Source: Nocardia cyriacigeorgica
GTDB taxonomy: Bacteria > Actinomycetota > Actinomycetes > Mycobacteriales > Mycobacteriaceae
Assembly (NCBI RefSeq): GCF_005863245.1
Contig: NZ_VBUT01000002.1
Coordinates: 62,001 to 126,000, forward strand
Reading direction: 5' to 3'
DNA: 64,000 nt
Of this stretch, positions 1-9,579 are shown one piece after another. The position numbers were made by a program, and so were the translations under genes. The number at the start of each line of letters is the position of its first letter. The stretch's first letter is position 1. The notes under the pieces are model-generated. The model was not told where the DNA came from. It saw only the letters and a program-made list of their open reading frames with translations, and made no database searches.

Positions 1-134
1 TCGCCATCTCCGACGAATCCACCGAACTACGGTTCGTCGACCCCGCCGAGCTGGACAACCTCGACATGCACCACACGCAGCGGCTCAGGCTGAACCACTA
101 CCTGGAGGGGAGGCGCGAGCCGTACCTTGGCTGA
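1..134 (+). CDS. NUDIX hydrolase, C-terminal fragment (cut by window start)
   Basis: Only the last 43 codons are present, read in the frame starting at base 3. The tail (LRFVDPAELDNLDMH, then RLRLNHYLEG and REPYLG at the stop) matches the usual end of actinobacterial NUDIX pyrophosphohydrolases, where the pattern is a W/R-F-V-P-x-E-L segment, then M-H-x-x-x-R-L-R and a final P-Y-L-G. The NUDIX box itself would lie upstream of the window, so the substrate cannot be judged. Assignment is by C-terminal resemblance only. Confidence 0.7.
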   Translation, partial: AISDESTELRFVDPAELDNLDMHHTQRLRLNHYLEGRREPYLG

Positions 135-222
135 AGTATCACCGCGAGCGGCCGGATGACTTTGTTGTAGTGCTCCCGCGCCGGCTGCTGCGGCCGCCCC
201 AACGGGACGGCCGCAGCAGCAG

Positions 223-645
223 CTACAACGCGAGCAGCGCCCGCCGCCCGGCATGCGAATCAGCAAGTGGGCGAACCGCGATGCGCATCAGCGCCAATGC
301 GTTGTCGTCGCCCGCGATGCGGTTCGCGCGGACGGCGCCGCAGGCCAGGCAGTGGTGGATCAGCGCCCACTCGCCGCTGTCGCGTACCGAGACGCTGATC
401 GCCTGCATCCGGCCGCCGCAGGATTCGGCCCTGTCGCCGGGGCGCCGGCTGTCGACGTGCCTGCTGGTCAGGCATTGCGGACAGTGATTGCGATGTGCGG
501 TACCCGGTGCCGCCAGTGGCACATCGAATCGGCAATGCAGACAGCGGAACGTACCGGCGGATCCGGTGTGGGTTGTGTGTAGCACATCCTTGGTGCGCTG
601 CCGGCGTGGTCGCGGGGTGTTTCTTCGCGGCATCACCATGTCCAC
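223..645 (-). CDS. RNHCP domain protein (downstream copy)
   Basis: A 140-residue cysteine-rich protein of the RNHCP family. It has a CLHC knuckle at about residue 35, the family signature RNHCPQC at about 53-59 and a HHCLACG knuckle at about 99-105, consistent with two zinc-binding sites. The molecular role of the family is unknown to me. The start is uncertain: GTG 645, ATG 639 and ATG 633 are all in frame and none has a strong ribosome site; homology with its neighbour begins only near residue 31. It is a tandem paralogue of the gene directly upstream and is overlapped in another frame by that gene's reading frame. Confidence 0.75.
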   Translation of the reverse strand: MDMVMPRRNTPRPRRQRTKDVLHTTHTGSAGTFRCLHCRFDVPLAAPGTAHRNHCPQCLTSRHVDSRRPGDRAESCGGRMQAISVSVRDSGEWALIHHCLACGAVRANRIAGDDNALALMRIAVRPLADSHAGRRALLAL

Positions 646-1018
646 ACAGCTCGCTGAATACTTCGAGCGGGAAGGGTGGTTCGGCGAGTGGGCGCACGGC
701 CAGACGCATCAGGATCAGCTGATTGTCATCGGTGGCGACCTGGTGCAGCGAGAGTTCGCCGCACCGGACGCACCGGTGCACGAGGGCCCACTGTCCGGTC
801 CGCAGGGCCGCGATGGACAGGGGAGCCATGCGGCCACCGCAATCGGACCGCCCGCCCTCGCGATGGTCGGCCGTATGCCTGGAATGGAGACAGCTCGGGC
901 AGTGGTTGCGCCTGCTGTCGTCGGGTGCGAGCTCGGCTACGACCAGCCCGCACCTGAGACAGGTGAATGTGCCGGTCCGTTGTGCTGGACTCGGGTTGTA
1001 TGTGGTGGTGTCGGACAC
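260..1018 (-). CDS. RNHCP domain protein (upstream copy) with out-of-frame extension
   Basis: The first ~125 residues are a complete RNHCP protein: CLRCG at about 20, RRNHCPSCL at about 36-44, and a HRCVRCGE knuckle. GTG 1018 is preceded by AGGAG at good spacing. Family members are normally about 120-140 residues, but this frame has no stop after the conserved part (which ends near base 640) and runs on to 260 through the downstream RNHCP gene in a different frame. The C-terminal half therefore looks like non-homologous readthrough. Either the original stop was lost, or the tail is translated but not conserved. The two copies are clearly a tandem duplication. Confidence 0.65.
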   Translation of the reverse strand: MSDTTTYNPSPAQRTGTFTCLRCGLVVAELAPDDSRRNHCPSCLHSRHTADHREGGRSDCGGRMAPLSIAALRTGQWALVHRCVRCGELSLHQVATDDNQLILMRLAVRPLAEPPFPLEVFSELCGHGDAAKKHPATTPAAHQGCATHNPHRIRRYVPLSALPIRCATGGTGYRTSQSLSAMPDQQARRQPAPRRQGRILRRPDAGDQRLGTRQRRVGADPPLPGLRRRPREPHRGRRQRIGADAHRGSPTC

Positions 1019-1300
1019 CCGGAAGCTCCTGTACTGAGACGGTGAAAAGTAACAGCGAGAGCCGGCCGAGTGCGCCCCGGTGATGGCGAGTTACCGAGCA
1101 GACCAGGCCTGGTCGGCAACGAGATCGATCATTCGGTGAGGCGCGCTCGGCGCCATCCGGGGAGCAAACACGCCTCAACCTCCGTAGGTCGGAAATCTAT
1201 GTCTCATGGGGTCGATCGAGGACTGTAGGCCTCGCCTGCGTGAAGGCGCCAGTGAATTTCTTCGCGGTTCCGCCTTCCTCGATTGGGGCAGCGGGCTCGC
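1019..1300. other. Non-coding gap, nothing recognised
   Basis: About 280 bases between the RNHCP start and the TetR remnant. No open frame, tRNA, repeat or strong hairpin was found. It presumably carries the RNHCP promoter. Confidence 0.4.
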
Positions 1301-1606
1301 TCACCGGCGTGGTGGTTCGACGAGGAGCGGCTTCACCAGAGCTTCGAGTTGATCGACCATGTCATCGACGGTGACGACACCGGGCTCCGTGGCGGCCTGG
1401 ATATGGATTCCGATGGCGGCAGCGACCAAGATGGTGGCCAGGCCATCCGGCCGGACGCCGTGGGGCAAGCGAATGCGCGAATCCACCCACCGCTCGGTCG
1501 TCTGGTGTAGTCGGGCGGCGGCGACCGTGGCTGCGCTCGAGCACGGGCGCGGCGATGCCCGAGTTGCCATGAGGGACTGGCCGATCTCGACGTCGACGAT
1601 CACCAA
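1301..1606 (-). pseudogene. TetR-family regulator, C-terminal remnant
   Basis: A 101-codon frame whose last half reads like the ligand-binding C-terminus of a TetR regulator: RPDGLATILVAAAIGIHIQ followed by VDDMVDQLEALVKPLL. No helix-turn-helix precedes it; the sequence upstream on this strand runs straight into the frameshifted hydrolase. I read it as a truncated, non-functional TetR gene. A paired TetR-type operator survives about 0.8 kb away at 2394-2441, and this repressor could once have been its ligand, but that is inference. An independently functional short protein is possible but unlikely. Confidence 0.5.
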
Positions 1607-1618
1607 CTCTGATGACCG

Positions 1619-2269
1619 ATGCCTTCGTCTACCCGGGAGTTACTCCACGAGGCCGGCTACACCGTATGCCTGTTCGACCACCGCAACCACGGGGCGAGCA
1701 GTTACCGCTACGGATTCCGCGGGCTCGGTGAACAATTCACCACCGACATCGTCGAAGTCATCGCGTCGCTGCGGGCGCGCGCCGAGTTCCGTGACGCCAA
1801 GATCGCACTGTTCGGGTTCTCGTTTTCCACATTCCCTTCGGTCAACGCATTGACACGTCGAGACTTCGCCGTGGACGCGATCATCTGCGACAGCGGGCCG
1901 GTGGACGACGGACGGGCCCTGTTCGAACGCTTCCTCGCAGCCGGGCCCCCTACCGCTGCCCGGCATATTGGCACGCGGACGGGCCGGGGCGGTGACCAGG
2001 TCGGCGATGTCGGCAACCGGGCTGGCGATGCTCGGCGTCGACTGGCCGCCGCCGGTGACGCCGGCGGCGGAGCGGGTGCCCGCACTCTTCATCTGCGGGG
2101 AGAACGACCCGATCACTACTCCGGATGCCGTGCATGCCCTGGCCGCACGGTACCCGCGGTGCCGGGTGCAGGTACTGCCGGGCGCGGGCACCTGGAGGGA
2201 TTGAAACTCGCGCGACAGCACTACAGCGAACTCGTCCTGGACTTTCTCGAACACACCCTCGCGGCGTGA
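1619..2269 (+). pseudogene. Alpha/beta hydrolase, frameshifted and N-terminally truncated
   Basis: The frame opens with hydrolase-like sequence (YTVCLFDHRNHGASS, then the nucleophile region KIALFGFSFST in place of G-x-S-x-G). After about residue 110 homology jumps to another frame at about 1968-2200 (PALFICGENDPITTPDAV, the acid-residue strand) and returns to the first frame for GHLEGLKLARQHYSELV, the His region, ending at 2269. Two compensating frameshifts near 1950 and 2195, plus no oxyanion-hole strand at the N-terminus, mark it as a decayed serine hydrolase. A sequencing error could produce the same pattern and should be checked on reads. Confidence 0.6.
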
Positions 2270-2393
2270 CAGCAGTGACGTGCCACGCAGGGCAACCGCG
2301 GTGAATTGGTCTCGGGGCCTTGGCTTTCCGTGAAACCGGCTCTCTGAAGATGTCCCACGTCGTGATGTGATTTCTTTCATCAGAACTTCATGT

Positions 2394-2441
2394 ATACGGA
2401 GGCGTATGCATTGATCTATGCTCAAGTATACGCATCCGTAT
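2394..2441. promoter_or_regulatory. Paired 14-bp TetR-type operators
   Basis: Two dyads of form ATACG-N4-CGTAT: ATACGGAGGCGTAT (2394-2407) and ATACGCATCCGTAT (2428-2441), centre to centre 34 bp. The half-sites are perfect. They lie about 100 bp upstream of the DUF6463-like gene. A TATAGA hexamer overlaps the second box as a possible -10. The architecture is that of a TetR-repressed promoter; the only nearby candidate is the truncated TetR at 1301-1606. Confidence 0.6.
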
Positions 2442-2535
2442 AGATGAATTCGCCGAGCGAGCGCCGCGATGGAGATGCTCACCGTGCGGGTGTCTGACGG
2501 AGCCGACAGGCTCCGCATGAGGACAAGGAGTTCAC

Positions 2536-2949
2536 ATGATCAAGTGGGCGGGTTGGCTCATCGTGCTGTTTCCCGGAATCGGGCACACCATAGGCTCCCT
2601 CATCGAGTCGGCCCCGGAACATGCCGACGAATGGCTCGATGGAACAGGGTGGACGGCGGACGCCAACGCCATGGACTACGCCGAAGCCACCTTGTGGTAC
2701 ACAGTGTTCAGTTTCGGCGTGCCGTTTCTCATGATCGGCCTGACGGTGCTGTGGATGGACCGCCGCGGAATCACACCGCCGGCGTTCCTCGCTTGGCTGA
2801 TGGCCGGTTGGACGCTGGTTACCGTCGCGCTCGGCGGCCCATCGCCCTTGCTGGTCCTTCTGATCGTCGCCGGTCTGCTGTTGATCGGTTCCCGGCGCGC
2901 GGCTCGCGGCGATAAACCGGTACATCCGGCAGCGCTCTCCGCGAGCTGA
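2536..2949 (+). CDS. Small four-helix membrane protein, DUF6463-like
   Basis: 137 residues with four predicted membrane segments: about 4-22, 53-73 (WYTVFSFGVPFLMIGLTVLW), 82-100 and 103-120. The N-terminal GWLIVLFPGIGHTIGSL and the overall length fit the DUF6463 family of actinobacterial membrane proteins of unknown function; I recognise this by pattern only. ATG 2536 has an AAGGAG site 5 bases away. It is the first gene behind the twin operators at 2394-2441 and lies 14 bp before the acetyltransferase, with which it is probably co-transcribed. A TetR-controlled stress or efflux accessory role would be a guess. Confidence 0.6.
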   Translation: MIKWAGWLIVLFPGIGHTIGSLIESAPEHADEWLDGTGWTADANAMDYAEATLWYTVFSFGVPFLMIGLTVLWMDRRGITPPAFLAWLMAGWTLVTVALGGPSPLLVLLIVAGLLLIGSRRAARGDKPVHPAALSAS

Positions 2950-2963
2950 ACCAGGAGTGTCGC

Positions 2964-3467
2964 GTGTCATCAACGTTCCCTTTGTCCAGTGCCGACCTGT
3001 TCACGGACCGCCTCTGCCTGCGGCGGTGGCCCGATGCCGACCTCGCTGCCGTCGGCAATTACGAGCGGCGGGCGCACTGGGCCGGCGATTTCCCCACCGA
3101 GGGTGACCGCGTGATCGCCGGCGTGATCGCCCAGCAAGAGGCCGAGGCGCGGCCCGGTCACCGGCAAATCGTCGAGCGGGCATCCGGATTGGTGGTCGGC
3201 AGTATCAGCCTGATGTGGCCGCCGGAGGAGGGCGCGATCGAGTTCGGATACGGCGTCGTCGCGTCGCGCCGAAGCCGTGGGTACGCCTCGGAGGCTGCTC
3301 GGGCGGTGGTCTCCTTCGCGCTGAATTCGCCCGAGGTCCACACCGTCTACGCCGACGTGGACGAGACGAACCCGGCATCGATCCGCGTGCTGGAGAAGGC
3401 CGGGTTGCATCGGGTCGCAGGTGACGGGACGACAGCCCGGTTCAGTACCACGGCGCCGAGCCGGTAA
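2964..3467 (+). CDS. GNAT N-acetyltransferase, RimJ/RimL type
   Basis: 167 residues of the GCN5-related acetyltransferase fold: N-terminal LFTDRLCLRRW, central GSISLMW strand, acetyl-CoA loop around RRSRGYASEAARAV, and DETNPASIRVLEKAGLHRV, the classic N-x-x-S-x-x-x-x-E-K-x-G-F/L segment of the RimJ/RimL group. Substrate unknown; family members acetylate protein N-termini, antibiotics or small amines. GTG 2964 has AGGAG at the right distance. It sits 14 bp behind the membrane gene, suggesting one transcript. The end is separated from the convergent monooxygenase gene by a strong hairpin. Confidence 0.85.
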   Translation: MSSTFPLSSADLFTDRLCLRRWPDADLAAVGNYERRAHWAGDFPTEGDRVIAGVIAQQEAEARPGHRQIVERASGLVVGSISLMWPPEEGAIEFGYGVVASRRSRGYASEAARAVVSFALNSPEVHTVYADVDETNPASIRVLEKAGLHRVAGDGTTARFSTTAPSR

Positions 3468-3474
3468 CGGTCGC

Positions 3475-3512
3475 AGCCGAGGATGGCGATGTTGTCGCCG
3501 CCATCCTCGGCT
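3475..3512. terminator. 14-bp perfect hairpin between convergent genes
   Basis: Arms AGCCGAGGATGGCG and CGCCATCCTCGGCT with a 10-base loop, 7 bp past the acetyltransferase stop. No U tract, as is common for actinobacterial terminators. The remaining ~150 bases to 3660 hold no gene. Confidence 0.6.
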
Positions 3513-3660
3513 CCGGTGCGGGCTCCTCGGTCTGCTGCTGTTCGGGCTTACGGTGCCGTCGACGGGATCACCTATCTGTTGTGTCCGCGGCCGCATGAAT
3601 GTCGGCGATTCAAGCCGGCTCGACGGCCAGAATGCGTTCGAGCACGTCGAGTTCGGTCGG

Positions 3661-5259
<1,599 letters not shown>

Positions 5260-5298
5260 GATTCAGCGCCTCCAGCCTCTCGATTACATCGTAGTACA

Positions 5299-5318
5299 AC
5301 AACGTAATACTACGTTGT
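5299..5318. promoter_or_regulatory. Perfect 8-4-8 TetR operator
   Basis: ACAACGTA-atac-TACGTTGT in the 76-bp gap between the monooxygenase and its divergent TetR. A second, weaker arm (ACATCGTAGTA, 5286-5296) repeats the half-site outward. TAAGAT (5324-5329) lies 6 bases before the TetR ATG as a -10, so the regulator looks leaderless and autorepressed, and the monooxygenase is repressed from the same site. Confidence 0.7.
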
Positions 5319-5335
5319 AGTGGTAAGATCAAGGG

Positions 5336-5893
5336 ATGCCGAAGAAGAGTGAGCGCCGCAGCCTGCTGGCCGACACGGCGTTGGCGCTGATCGATGAGTA
5401 CGGACTGGCGCACGTCACCCACCGCGCCATCGACGCCGCCGCGAGCGTGCCCATCGGAACCACCTCGAACTACTTTCCAACGCGTGCGGCGTTGTACGAG
5501 GCCATCGCCCGCCGCATCCTCGAGCAGCAGCTCGAGGCCGAACCGGACGCGGTGCGAGATGGCGCGACCCCGCTCGACATCGCGGACTACCTGGCCGCGG
5601 CCAGTGACGCCGGTGCTGGTATCGCCAGGAACCGGTATCTGGCCCGCGTCGAACTATCGCTGGAAGCGACGCGTAGCACCGAACTCGCCGCCATCATGCG
5701 CGAGCTTCGCGCGGTCACCGTCCGCAGACGCGCCACGCAGATTCGCGCCGCCTATCCGCACGCCACCGAACAGCAGGTCGACGCCATCGCCTCCCTGCTC
5801 ACCGGCATCGCCTTCGATCGTCTGACCCTCGACGTACCGGCCATGGATACCGCCGCGGTGGCGCGAGCCGTGCTGCGAGGATTCCTCGAATAG
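5336..5893 (+). CDS. TetR-family repressor of the divergent monooxygenase
   Basis: 185 residues. The N-terminal helix-turn-helix occupies about 10-55 (LADTALALIDEYGLAHVTHRAI then ASVPIGTTSNYFPTRAALYEAI), followed by an all-helical ligand domain. ATG 5336 has no ribosome site of useful spacing but follows a TAAGAT -10 by six bases, so translation of a leaderless mRNA is probable. It most likely binds ACAACGTA-N4-TACGTTGT between the two genes and is released by a substrate or relative of the flavin monooxygenase. Confidence 0.85.
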   Translation: MPKKSERRSLLADTALALIDEYGLAHVTHRAIDAAASVPIGTTSNYFPTRAALYEAIARRILEQQLEAEPDAVRDGATPLDIADYLAAASDAGAGIARNRYLARVELSLEATRSTELAAIMRELRAVTVRRRATQIRAAYPHATEQQVDAIASLLTGIAFDRLTLDVPAMDTAAVARAVLRGFLE

Positions 5894-6146
5894 CCGACTC
5901 GGCGAGTGCTGAGACTCGCTGAAACCGTCTGCGCGCCGGGGTGAAGCGTTGTGCGGGGGAGGGGCAGGTGTTGTGCGCAACCTGGTCGGCGTCAGGTGGG
6001 CAAGGTTTGCCTTCGCAACTCGGCGGGTAACAATTTGTGATGATGGCAAGGCAGAGTTGTGGTTCAGCTGCCGGTCCTCGGGATCGGTGGGAATGCCGCG
6101 GGCGCCTGGTCGCGGGTCCGTCGTCGAGTGTGTGGGGCGGCGTTCG
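5894..6146. other. Non-coding gap, nothing recognised
   Basis: About 250 bases after the TetR gene without a convincing gene or hairpin. Confidence 0.4.
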
Positions 6147-6236
6147 ATGATGACGAGTGCGATCGTGGTACTGCTGGTGCCGAGTGTGCTGCTCATCGTG
6201 GTGGCGTTGACCATGCGTCATTTCGACGCGAGATAG
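6147..6236 (+). CDS. Possible 29-residue single-pass membrane peptide
   Basis: A short frame starting at tandem ATGs (6147/6150) encodes a hydrophobic helix (IVVLLVPSVLLIVVALTM) followed by RHFDAR. Only a weak G-rich stretch precedes it. The sequence has the shape of a small membrane protein, but chance cannot be excluded at this length. It lies 68 bp ahead of the RsbW-like gene on the same strand. Confidence 0.3.
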   Translation: MMTSAIVVLLVPSVLLIVVALTMRHFDAR

Positions 6237-6304
6237 TTCGGCAGGTCGGCGCTGTGTCGTGCAGCGCCGAGTGAATCCGGCCGCGAGACCGAAAGGTGCG
6301 CAGA

Positions 6305-6790
6305 ATGGATCCTGATTCCGAATCGACACCGATTGCCGCGGCGGCGGTGAGCCTTGGTCTGCCTGCCGGTCCGGAGGCCGCGGCGACTTTGCAGACGATC
6401 GCCGAAACTGTCGCGGTGACAGAGGCTTTCGAGCACGACGACGTCGACGCGATCGGTTTGGTCGTCAACGAGATGACTACGGGGCTTGTCGGTAGCGCGG
6501 ATGAGGCGGCCGTGGTGCGGTGCGAGATCACTTCCAGTGCAAGCGTTGTGCATGTGCAGCTGGGCGCCGCCACACGTTGTGTGCCCGGCGAGAATTCCGG
6601 CGATCTCGATTGGCAGATCGTCTACGCGCTCGCACCGTCGGCGACCGTGCGCTCCCGGCCCGCCACCACCGGTGAGGGGTTCTGGACGCAGATGCAGTTC
6701 CGCTGGGATCGTGGCCGGTGCGGCACCCGCGGCGTCCATGCGCTGCGCGAGGTCACGGGTGCCGGCAAGGGTTTCACATCGGCGGCATGA
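6305..6790 (+). CDS. RsbW-like ATPase-fold (anti-sigma) protein, degenerate
   Basis: 161 residues. The stretch [14 protein letters not shown] followed by [18 protein letters not shown] resembles the N-terminal helix and N-box region of the HATPase_c fold in serine-kinase anti-sigma factors of the RsbW/SpoIIAB type. The N-box asparagine that ligands Mg-ATP is not evident (the segment reads NEMTTGLV), so kinase activity is doubtful. ATG 6305 has AAAGG about 8 bases upstream; GTG 6296 is a weaker alternative. No sigma factor or anti-anti-sigma gene is adjacent. The 3' end overlaps the convergent fasciclin gene by 17 bp. Confidence 0.5.
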   Translation: MDPDSESTPIAAAAVSLGLPAGPEAAATLQTIAETVAVTEAFEHDDVDAIGLVVNEMTTGLVGSADEAAVVRCEITSSASVVHVQLGAATRCVPGENSGDLDWQIVYALAPSATVRSRPATTGEGFWTQMQFRWDRGRCGTRGVHALREVTGAGKGFTSAA

Positions 6791-7442
6791 GGACCGCGTC
6801 GATCAGGTAGACCGTCGCGTTCTGGGTTTGCACGCCGCCGCAGATCACCGAGGCATCGCCCACCTGGATATCGTCACCGGACCGAGTCACGGTGACGTCG
6901 GCTCCCTGAACTGATTTATGCGTTCCGGCGACCTCGTCGGGGGAGAGCCGGCCCGGCACCGCGTGATAGGTGAGCACCGTGGTCAGTAGTTGCGCGTCGG
7001 TCTTCAAGGTTTCGATGGTGGCCGGGTCGACCGCCGCGAACGCCTCGTCGACGGGGGCGAAGATAGTGAACTCGCCGGAGTTGAGCGTGTCGACCAGGTT
7101 GACCTGCGGGTTCAATTGGCCGGAGACGGCGGCCGTCAGCTGCGTCAGCAGCGGATTGTTCGCCGCGGCCACGCCGACCGGCTCGGCCGCCATACCTTCG
7201 ACCGAACCCGGCCCGCTCGGCACCTGTTCGGCATAGGAGGCACAGCCCGGTCCCACCAATCCGGCGGCGGGATCACCGGCCGGCATCGAGGTGCCCGGTG
7301 CGGTCGTGGTCTGCACCGCCTCGGTCGTGGCGGATGCGGACGAGGAGTCCGATTCGTCCTCGGTGCATCCCGCGGCGGCCGTGACGGCGAACGCGAGCAG
7401 AACGGTCGCCAGTGCGGCTCGGGTATTTCTCATGTCGATCAC
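6774..7442 (-). CDS. Fasciclin (FAS1) domain lipoprotein, MPT83/MPB70-like
   Basis: About 222 residues: lipoprotein signal ending in a lipobox (FAVTAAAGC, Cys near residue 25), a Ser/Thr-rich linker, then one FAS1 domain with [19 protein letters not shown] and [15 protein letters not shown], and the H2 strand [14 protein letters not shown] at the end. It is organised like mycobacterial MPT83, a surface lipoprotein implicated in adhesion. GTG 7442 has a GAGG at 6 bases; GTG 7445 and ATG 7433 are alternatives. It should be exported and lipidated on the outer face of the cytoplasmic membrane. Confidence 0.9.
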   Translation of the reverse strand: MIDMRNTRAALATVLLAFAVTAAAGCTEDESDSSSASATTEAVQTTTAPGTSMPAGDPAAGLVGPGCASYAEQVPSGPGSVEGMAAEPVGVAAANNPLLTQLTAAVSGQLNPQVNLVDTLNSGEFTIFAPVDEAFAAVDPATIETLKTDAQLLTTVLTYHAVPGRLSPDEVAGTHKSVQGADVTVTRSGDDIQVGDASVICGGVQTQNATVYLIDAVLMPPM

Positions 7443-7493
7443 CACTTTCCTCGGGCGGCGGGTGTGCCCGTCGCGACTGCCGATGTCTTCTCC

Positions 7494-8852
7494 TCACATG
7501 CCCGCGCATTCCGCGATCGGCGCGGGATAGCGCGCATGGTCGATACCGTGACGCCAGGGGCGGTGGATCGAGGCGCCGGGCAGTTCGGCCAGCTCGGGGA
7601 TCCAGCGGCGCACATAGTCGCCGTCGGGATCGAAGCGGGCGGCTTGGCGCAGCGGATTGAGGACGCGATTGGGGCGGGTATCGGTGCCCGTGCCGGCCGC
7701 CCACTGCCAGTTGAGCTGATTGTTGGCGAGATCGCCGTCCACCAGCCAGTGCAGGAAATGCCGTGCGCCGATACGCCAGTCGATCCGCAGGGTCTTGGTG
7801 AGGAAGCTCGCCGCGATCAGGCGCGCCCGCCCCGGCATCCAGCCTTCGGCGAGCAGCTGACGCATCCCGGCATCGACAATCGGCAGGCCGGTACATCCCT
7901 GCTGCCAGGCAGCGACGGCGTGCGGATCCGAGCGCCAGGTGATCGCGCGGGAGCGGTAATCGGACCACGCGGCATCCGGGCGAGCGGCGAGCACCTGATG
8001 ATGGAAATCGCGCCACGCCAGCTGCCGGGCGAACGCGTGACCGCCCGCAGTCCCCAGGTCCACCGCCGCGAGCACCTGCGCCGGTGACAGGCAGCCGAAA
8101 TGCAGGTAGGGCGACAGATGCGAGGTGGCGTCGGCGTCGAGTGCGTCGCTGAGCCGGTCGTAGTCGTGCACCGCGTGGGAAGTCCACTGGTGCAACAGCT
8201 TTCGCCCTGATGTCGCGCCACCGACGTTCAGATGCGGTGATCCCGTGCCCTCGCAGAGGTCGGCGACCGTAGGCAGCCGCCCGGCCGACACCGGGGGAGC
8301 GCCGAGGTCGCTGGGTCTCGGAAGTAGCGGACGCCGATGCGCCTCGACCCACCGCCGGAAGTACGGAGTGAAAACCGCGAAATGATCACCCCCACCGGAC
8401 GGACGTACAGCGCCCGGATCGACCACGGTGATGGACTCGCCGTGCACATGCACAGCGCGATCAGCCAGTCGCTCTCGCAGGCGGCGAACACGGCGCGCGC
8501 TGTAGGCGCTCACATCGGCGGCGATATGCACGGACGCGGCGCCGGTCTCACACGCCAGTCGCGCGGTCTCCGACACCGGATCACCACGACGAATCACCAG
8601 ATGACTACCGAGACGGTGCAATTCGGCATCGAGTTCGGTGAGAGCGGCGAGCAGGAAGCGCACGCGGTTGGGTGCGGCGAACCGGGCGATGAGGTCGTCA
8701 TCGAGCACGAACAGCGGCACCACCGCGGACCCTGTGCGCTGGGCGGCGGTGAGGACGGGATTGTCCTCGACCCGCAGATCGCGAGTGAACACCGCGATCG
8801 CGGGGCCCGCCTCGGATGGGGGCGCGCCGGAGGTCTCGGTGGACTCGGTCAT
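7494..8852 (-). CDS. phr: Deoxyribodipyrimidine photolyase (class I)
   Basis: 452 residues. N-terminal alpha/beta antenna domain (AIAVFTRDLRVEDNPVL) and C-terminal FAD domain with GCTGLPIVDAGMRQL, GARHFLHWLVDGDLANNQLN and TGTDTRPNRVLNPLRQ, the residues that cradle the U-shaped FAD and the flipped pyrimidine dimer. It repairs UV-induced cyclobutane dimers using visible light. ATG 8852 overlaps the stop of the lipocalin gene (ATGA), so the two are translationally coupled; the frame extends further upstream but only as a shadow. It is the second gene of a unit divergent from a CarH/LitR-like regulator, which fits light-dependent expression. Confidence 0.92.
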   Translation of the reverse strand: MTESTETSGAPPSEAGPAIAVFTRDLRVEDNPVLTAAQRTGSAVVPLFVLDDDLIARFAAPNRVRFLLAALTELDAELHRLGSHLVIRRGDPVSETARLACETGAASVHIAADVSAYSARRVRRLRERLADRAVHVHGESITVVDPGAVRPSGGGDHFAVFTPYFRRWVEAHRRPLLPRPSDLGAPPVSAGRLPTVADLCEGTGSPHLNVGGATSGRKLLHQWTSHAVHDYDRLSDALDADATSHLSPYLHFGCLSPAQVLAAVDLGTAGGHAFARQLAWRDFHHQVLAARPDAAWSDYRSRAITWRSDPHAVAAWQQGCTGLPIVDAGMRQLLAEGWMPGRARLIAASFLTKTLRIDWRIGARHFLHWLVDGDLANNQLNWQWAAGTGTDTRPNRVLNPLRQAARFDPDGDYVRRWIPELAELPGASIHRPWRHGIDHARYPAPIAECAGM

Positions 8853-9463
8853 CGCGTGCACAGCGGGGCGATATAGCCGATTCCGCCGGTGGTGGGTGAG
8901 GTCAGGTAGATGCAGGGGCTTTGCCCGGCGGCGGCGATCGCTGCCCGCACGTCGTCCCAGGTCGCGGCGTCGAGGGCGGCGTCGCGGGCCAGAACAAAGC
9001 CCGACAGGCGAGTCGGGTCGGTGACGAGAGCCCACGAATAGTCCGGGCCGAGGGCGGTGACGATGTAGTTGGTGGCACCGCGCTCCTGGTCTTGGCCGGG
9101 CACACCGGGGAAGCTGACGTGCAGCTGGGCATTGGTCTGCGGATCGTTGACCGTTGCCGTGCCGCGAATGTCGTTCAGCTCGCCGGTCCACGTGACGCAG
9201 GAGTTGTGCACGGCGATATCACCGCGCTCGGTCAGCTGATAGTTCGCTGTTGTATCGCGCGCGCAGGAGAGGTTGAAAATCTGTGGTACTGCCGCCAATT
9301 GGCGCCAGGAACCGAGGTAGCGCTGGACATCGAGTCCGGCGACGGGACGCGGCGGACCGGGGAGCGGGTCGGCTGCCGCGGCCGGTGGCATCAGAACCGC
9401 TGCGGCGGCGATCGACGCCAGGGCCGCGCCTCGACATCGCCGGGATGTGCTGAGTGTTCTCAT
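8849..9463 (-). CDS. Secreted lipocalin-family protein (Blc-like)
   Basis: 204 residues with a signal peptide ending near AAAADP (about residue 32) and a lipocalin start signature, YLGSWRQLAAVP, followed by two widely spaced Cys (NLSCARD and HNSCVTW) that could form a disulfide. Bacterial Blc lipocalins bind lipids or lysophospholipids. Lipocalin genes are recurrent neighbours of photolyase and CarH/LitR-type regulators in non-phototrophic bacteria, as seen here. First gene of the lipocalin-photolyase operon; its start lies about 45 bp from the tandem 11-bp repeats at 9507-9528. Confidence 0.85.
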   Translation of the reverse strand: MRTLSTSRRCRGAALASIAAAAVLMPPAAAADPLPGPPRPVAGLDVQRYLGSWRQLAAVPQIFNLSCARDTTANYQLTERGDIAVHNSCVTWTGELNDIRGTATVNDPQTNAQLHVSFPGVPGQDQERGATNYIVTALGPDYSWALVTDPTRLSGFVLARDAALDAATWDDVRAAIAAAGQSPCIYLTSPTTGGIGYIAPLCTR

Positions 9464-9506
9464 CGGAGGCTCCTCAGGTCTGCGGTAACTGGGCCAACGC
9501 TACCAT

Positions 9507-9528
9507 AAAACGATGCAAAAACGATGCA
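9507..9528. promoter_or_regulatory. Two head-to-tail 11-bp repeats, CarH/LitR-type operator
   Basis: AAAACGATGCA occurs twice in immediate succession (9507-9517 and 9518-9528) between the divergent lipocalin and MerR genes. Tandem 11-bp direct repeats, one helical turn each, are how CarH head-to-tail DNA-binding domains are known to sit on DNA. A 10-of-11 match in opposite orientation lies at 10450-10460 before the MMPL gene. Confidence 0.7.
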
Positions 9529-9579
9529 AGTGTGCGTCGGCGTCCGGAGGTGCACCGGTGGACCAGGCAGAATGAGACC

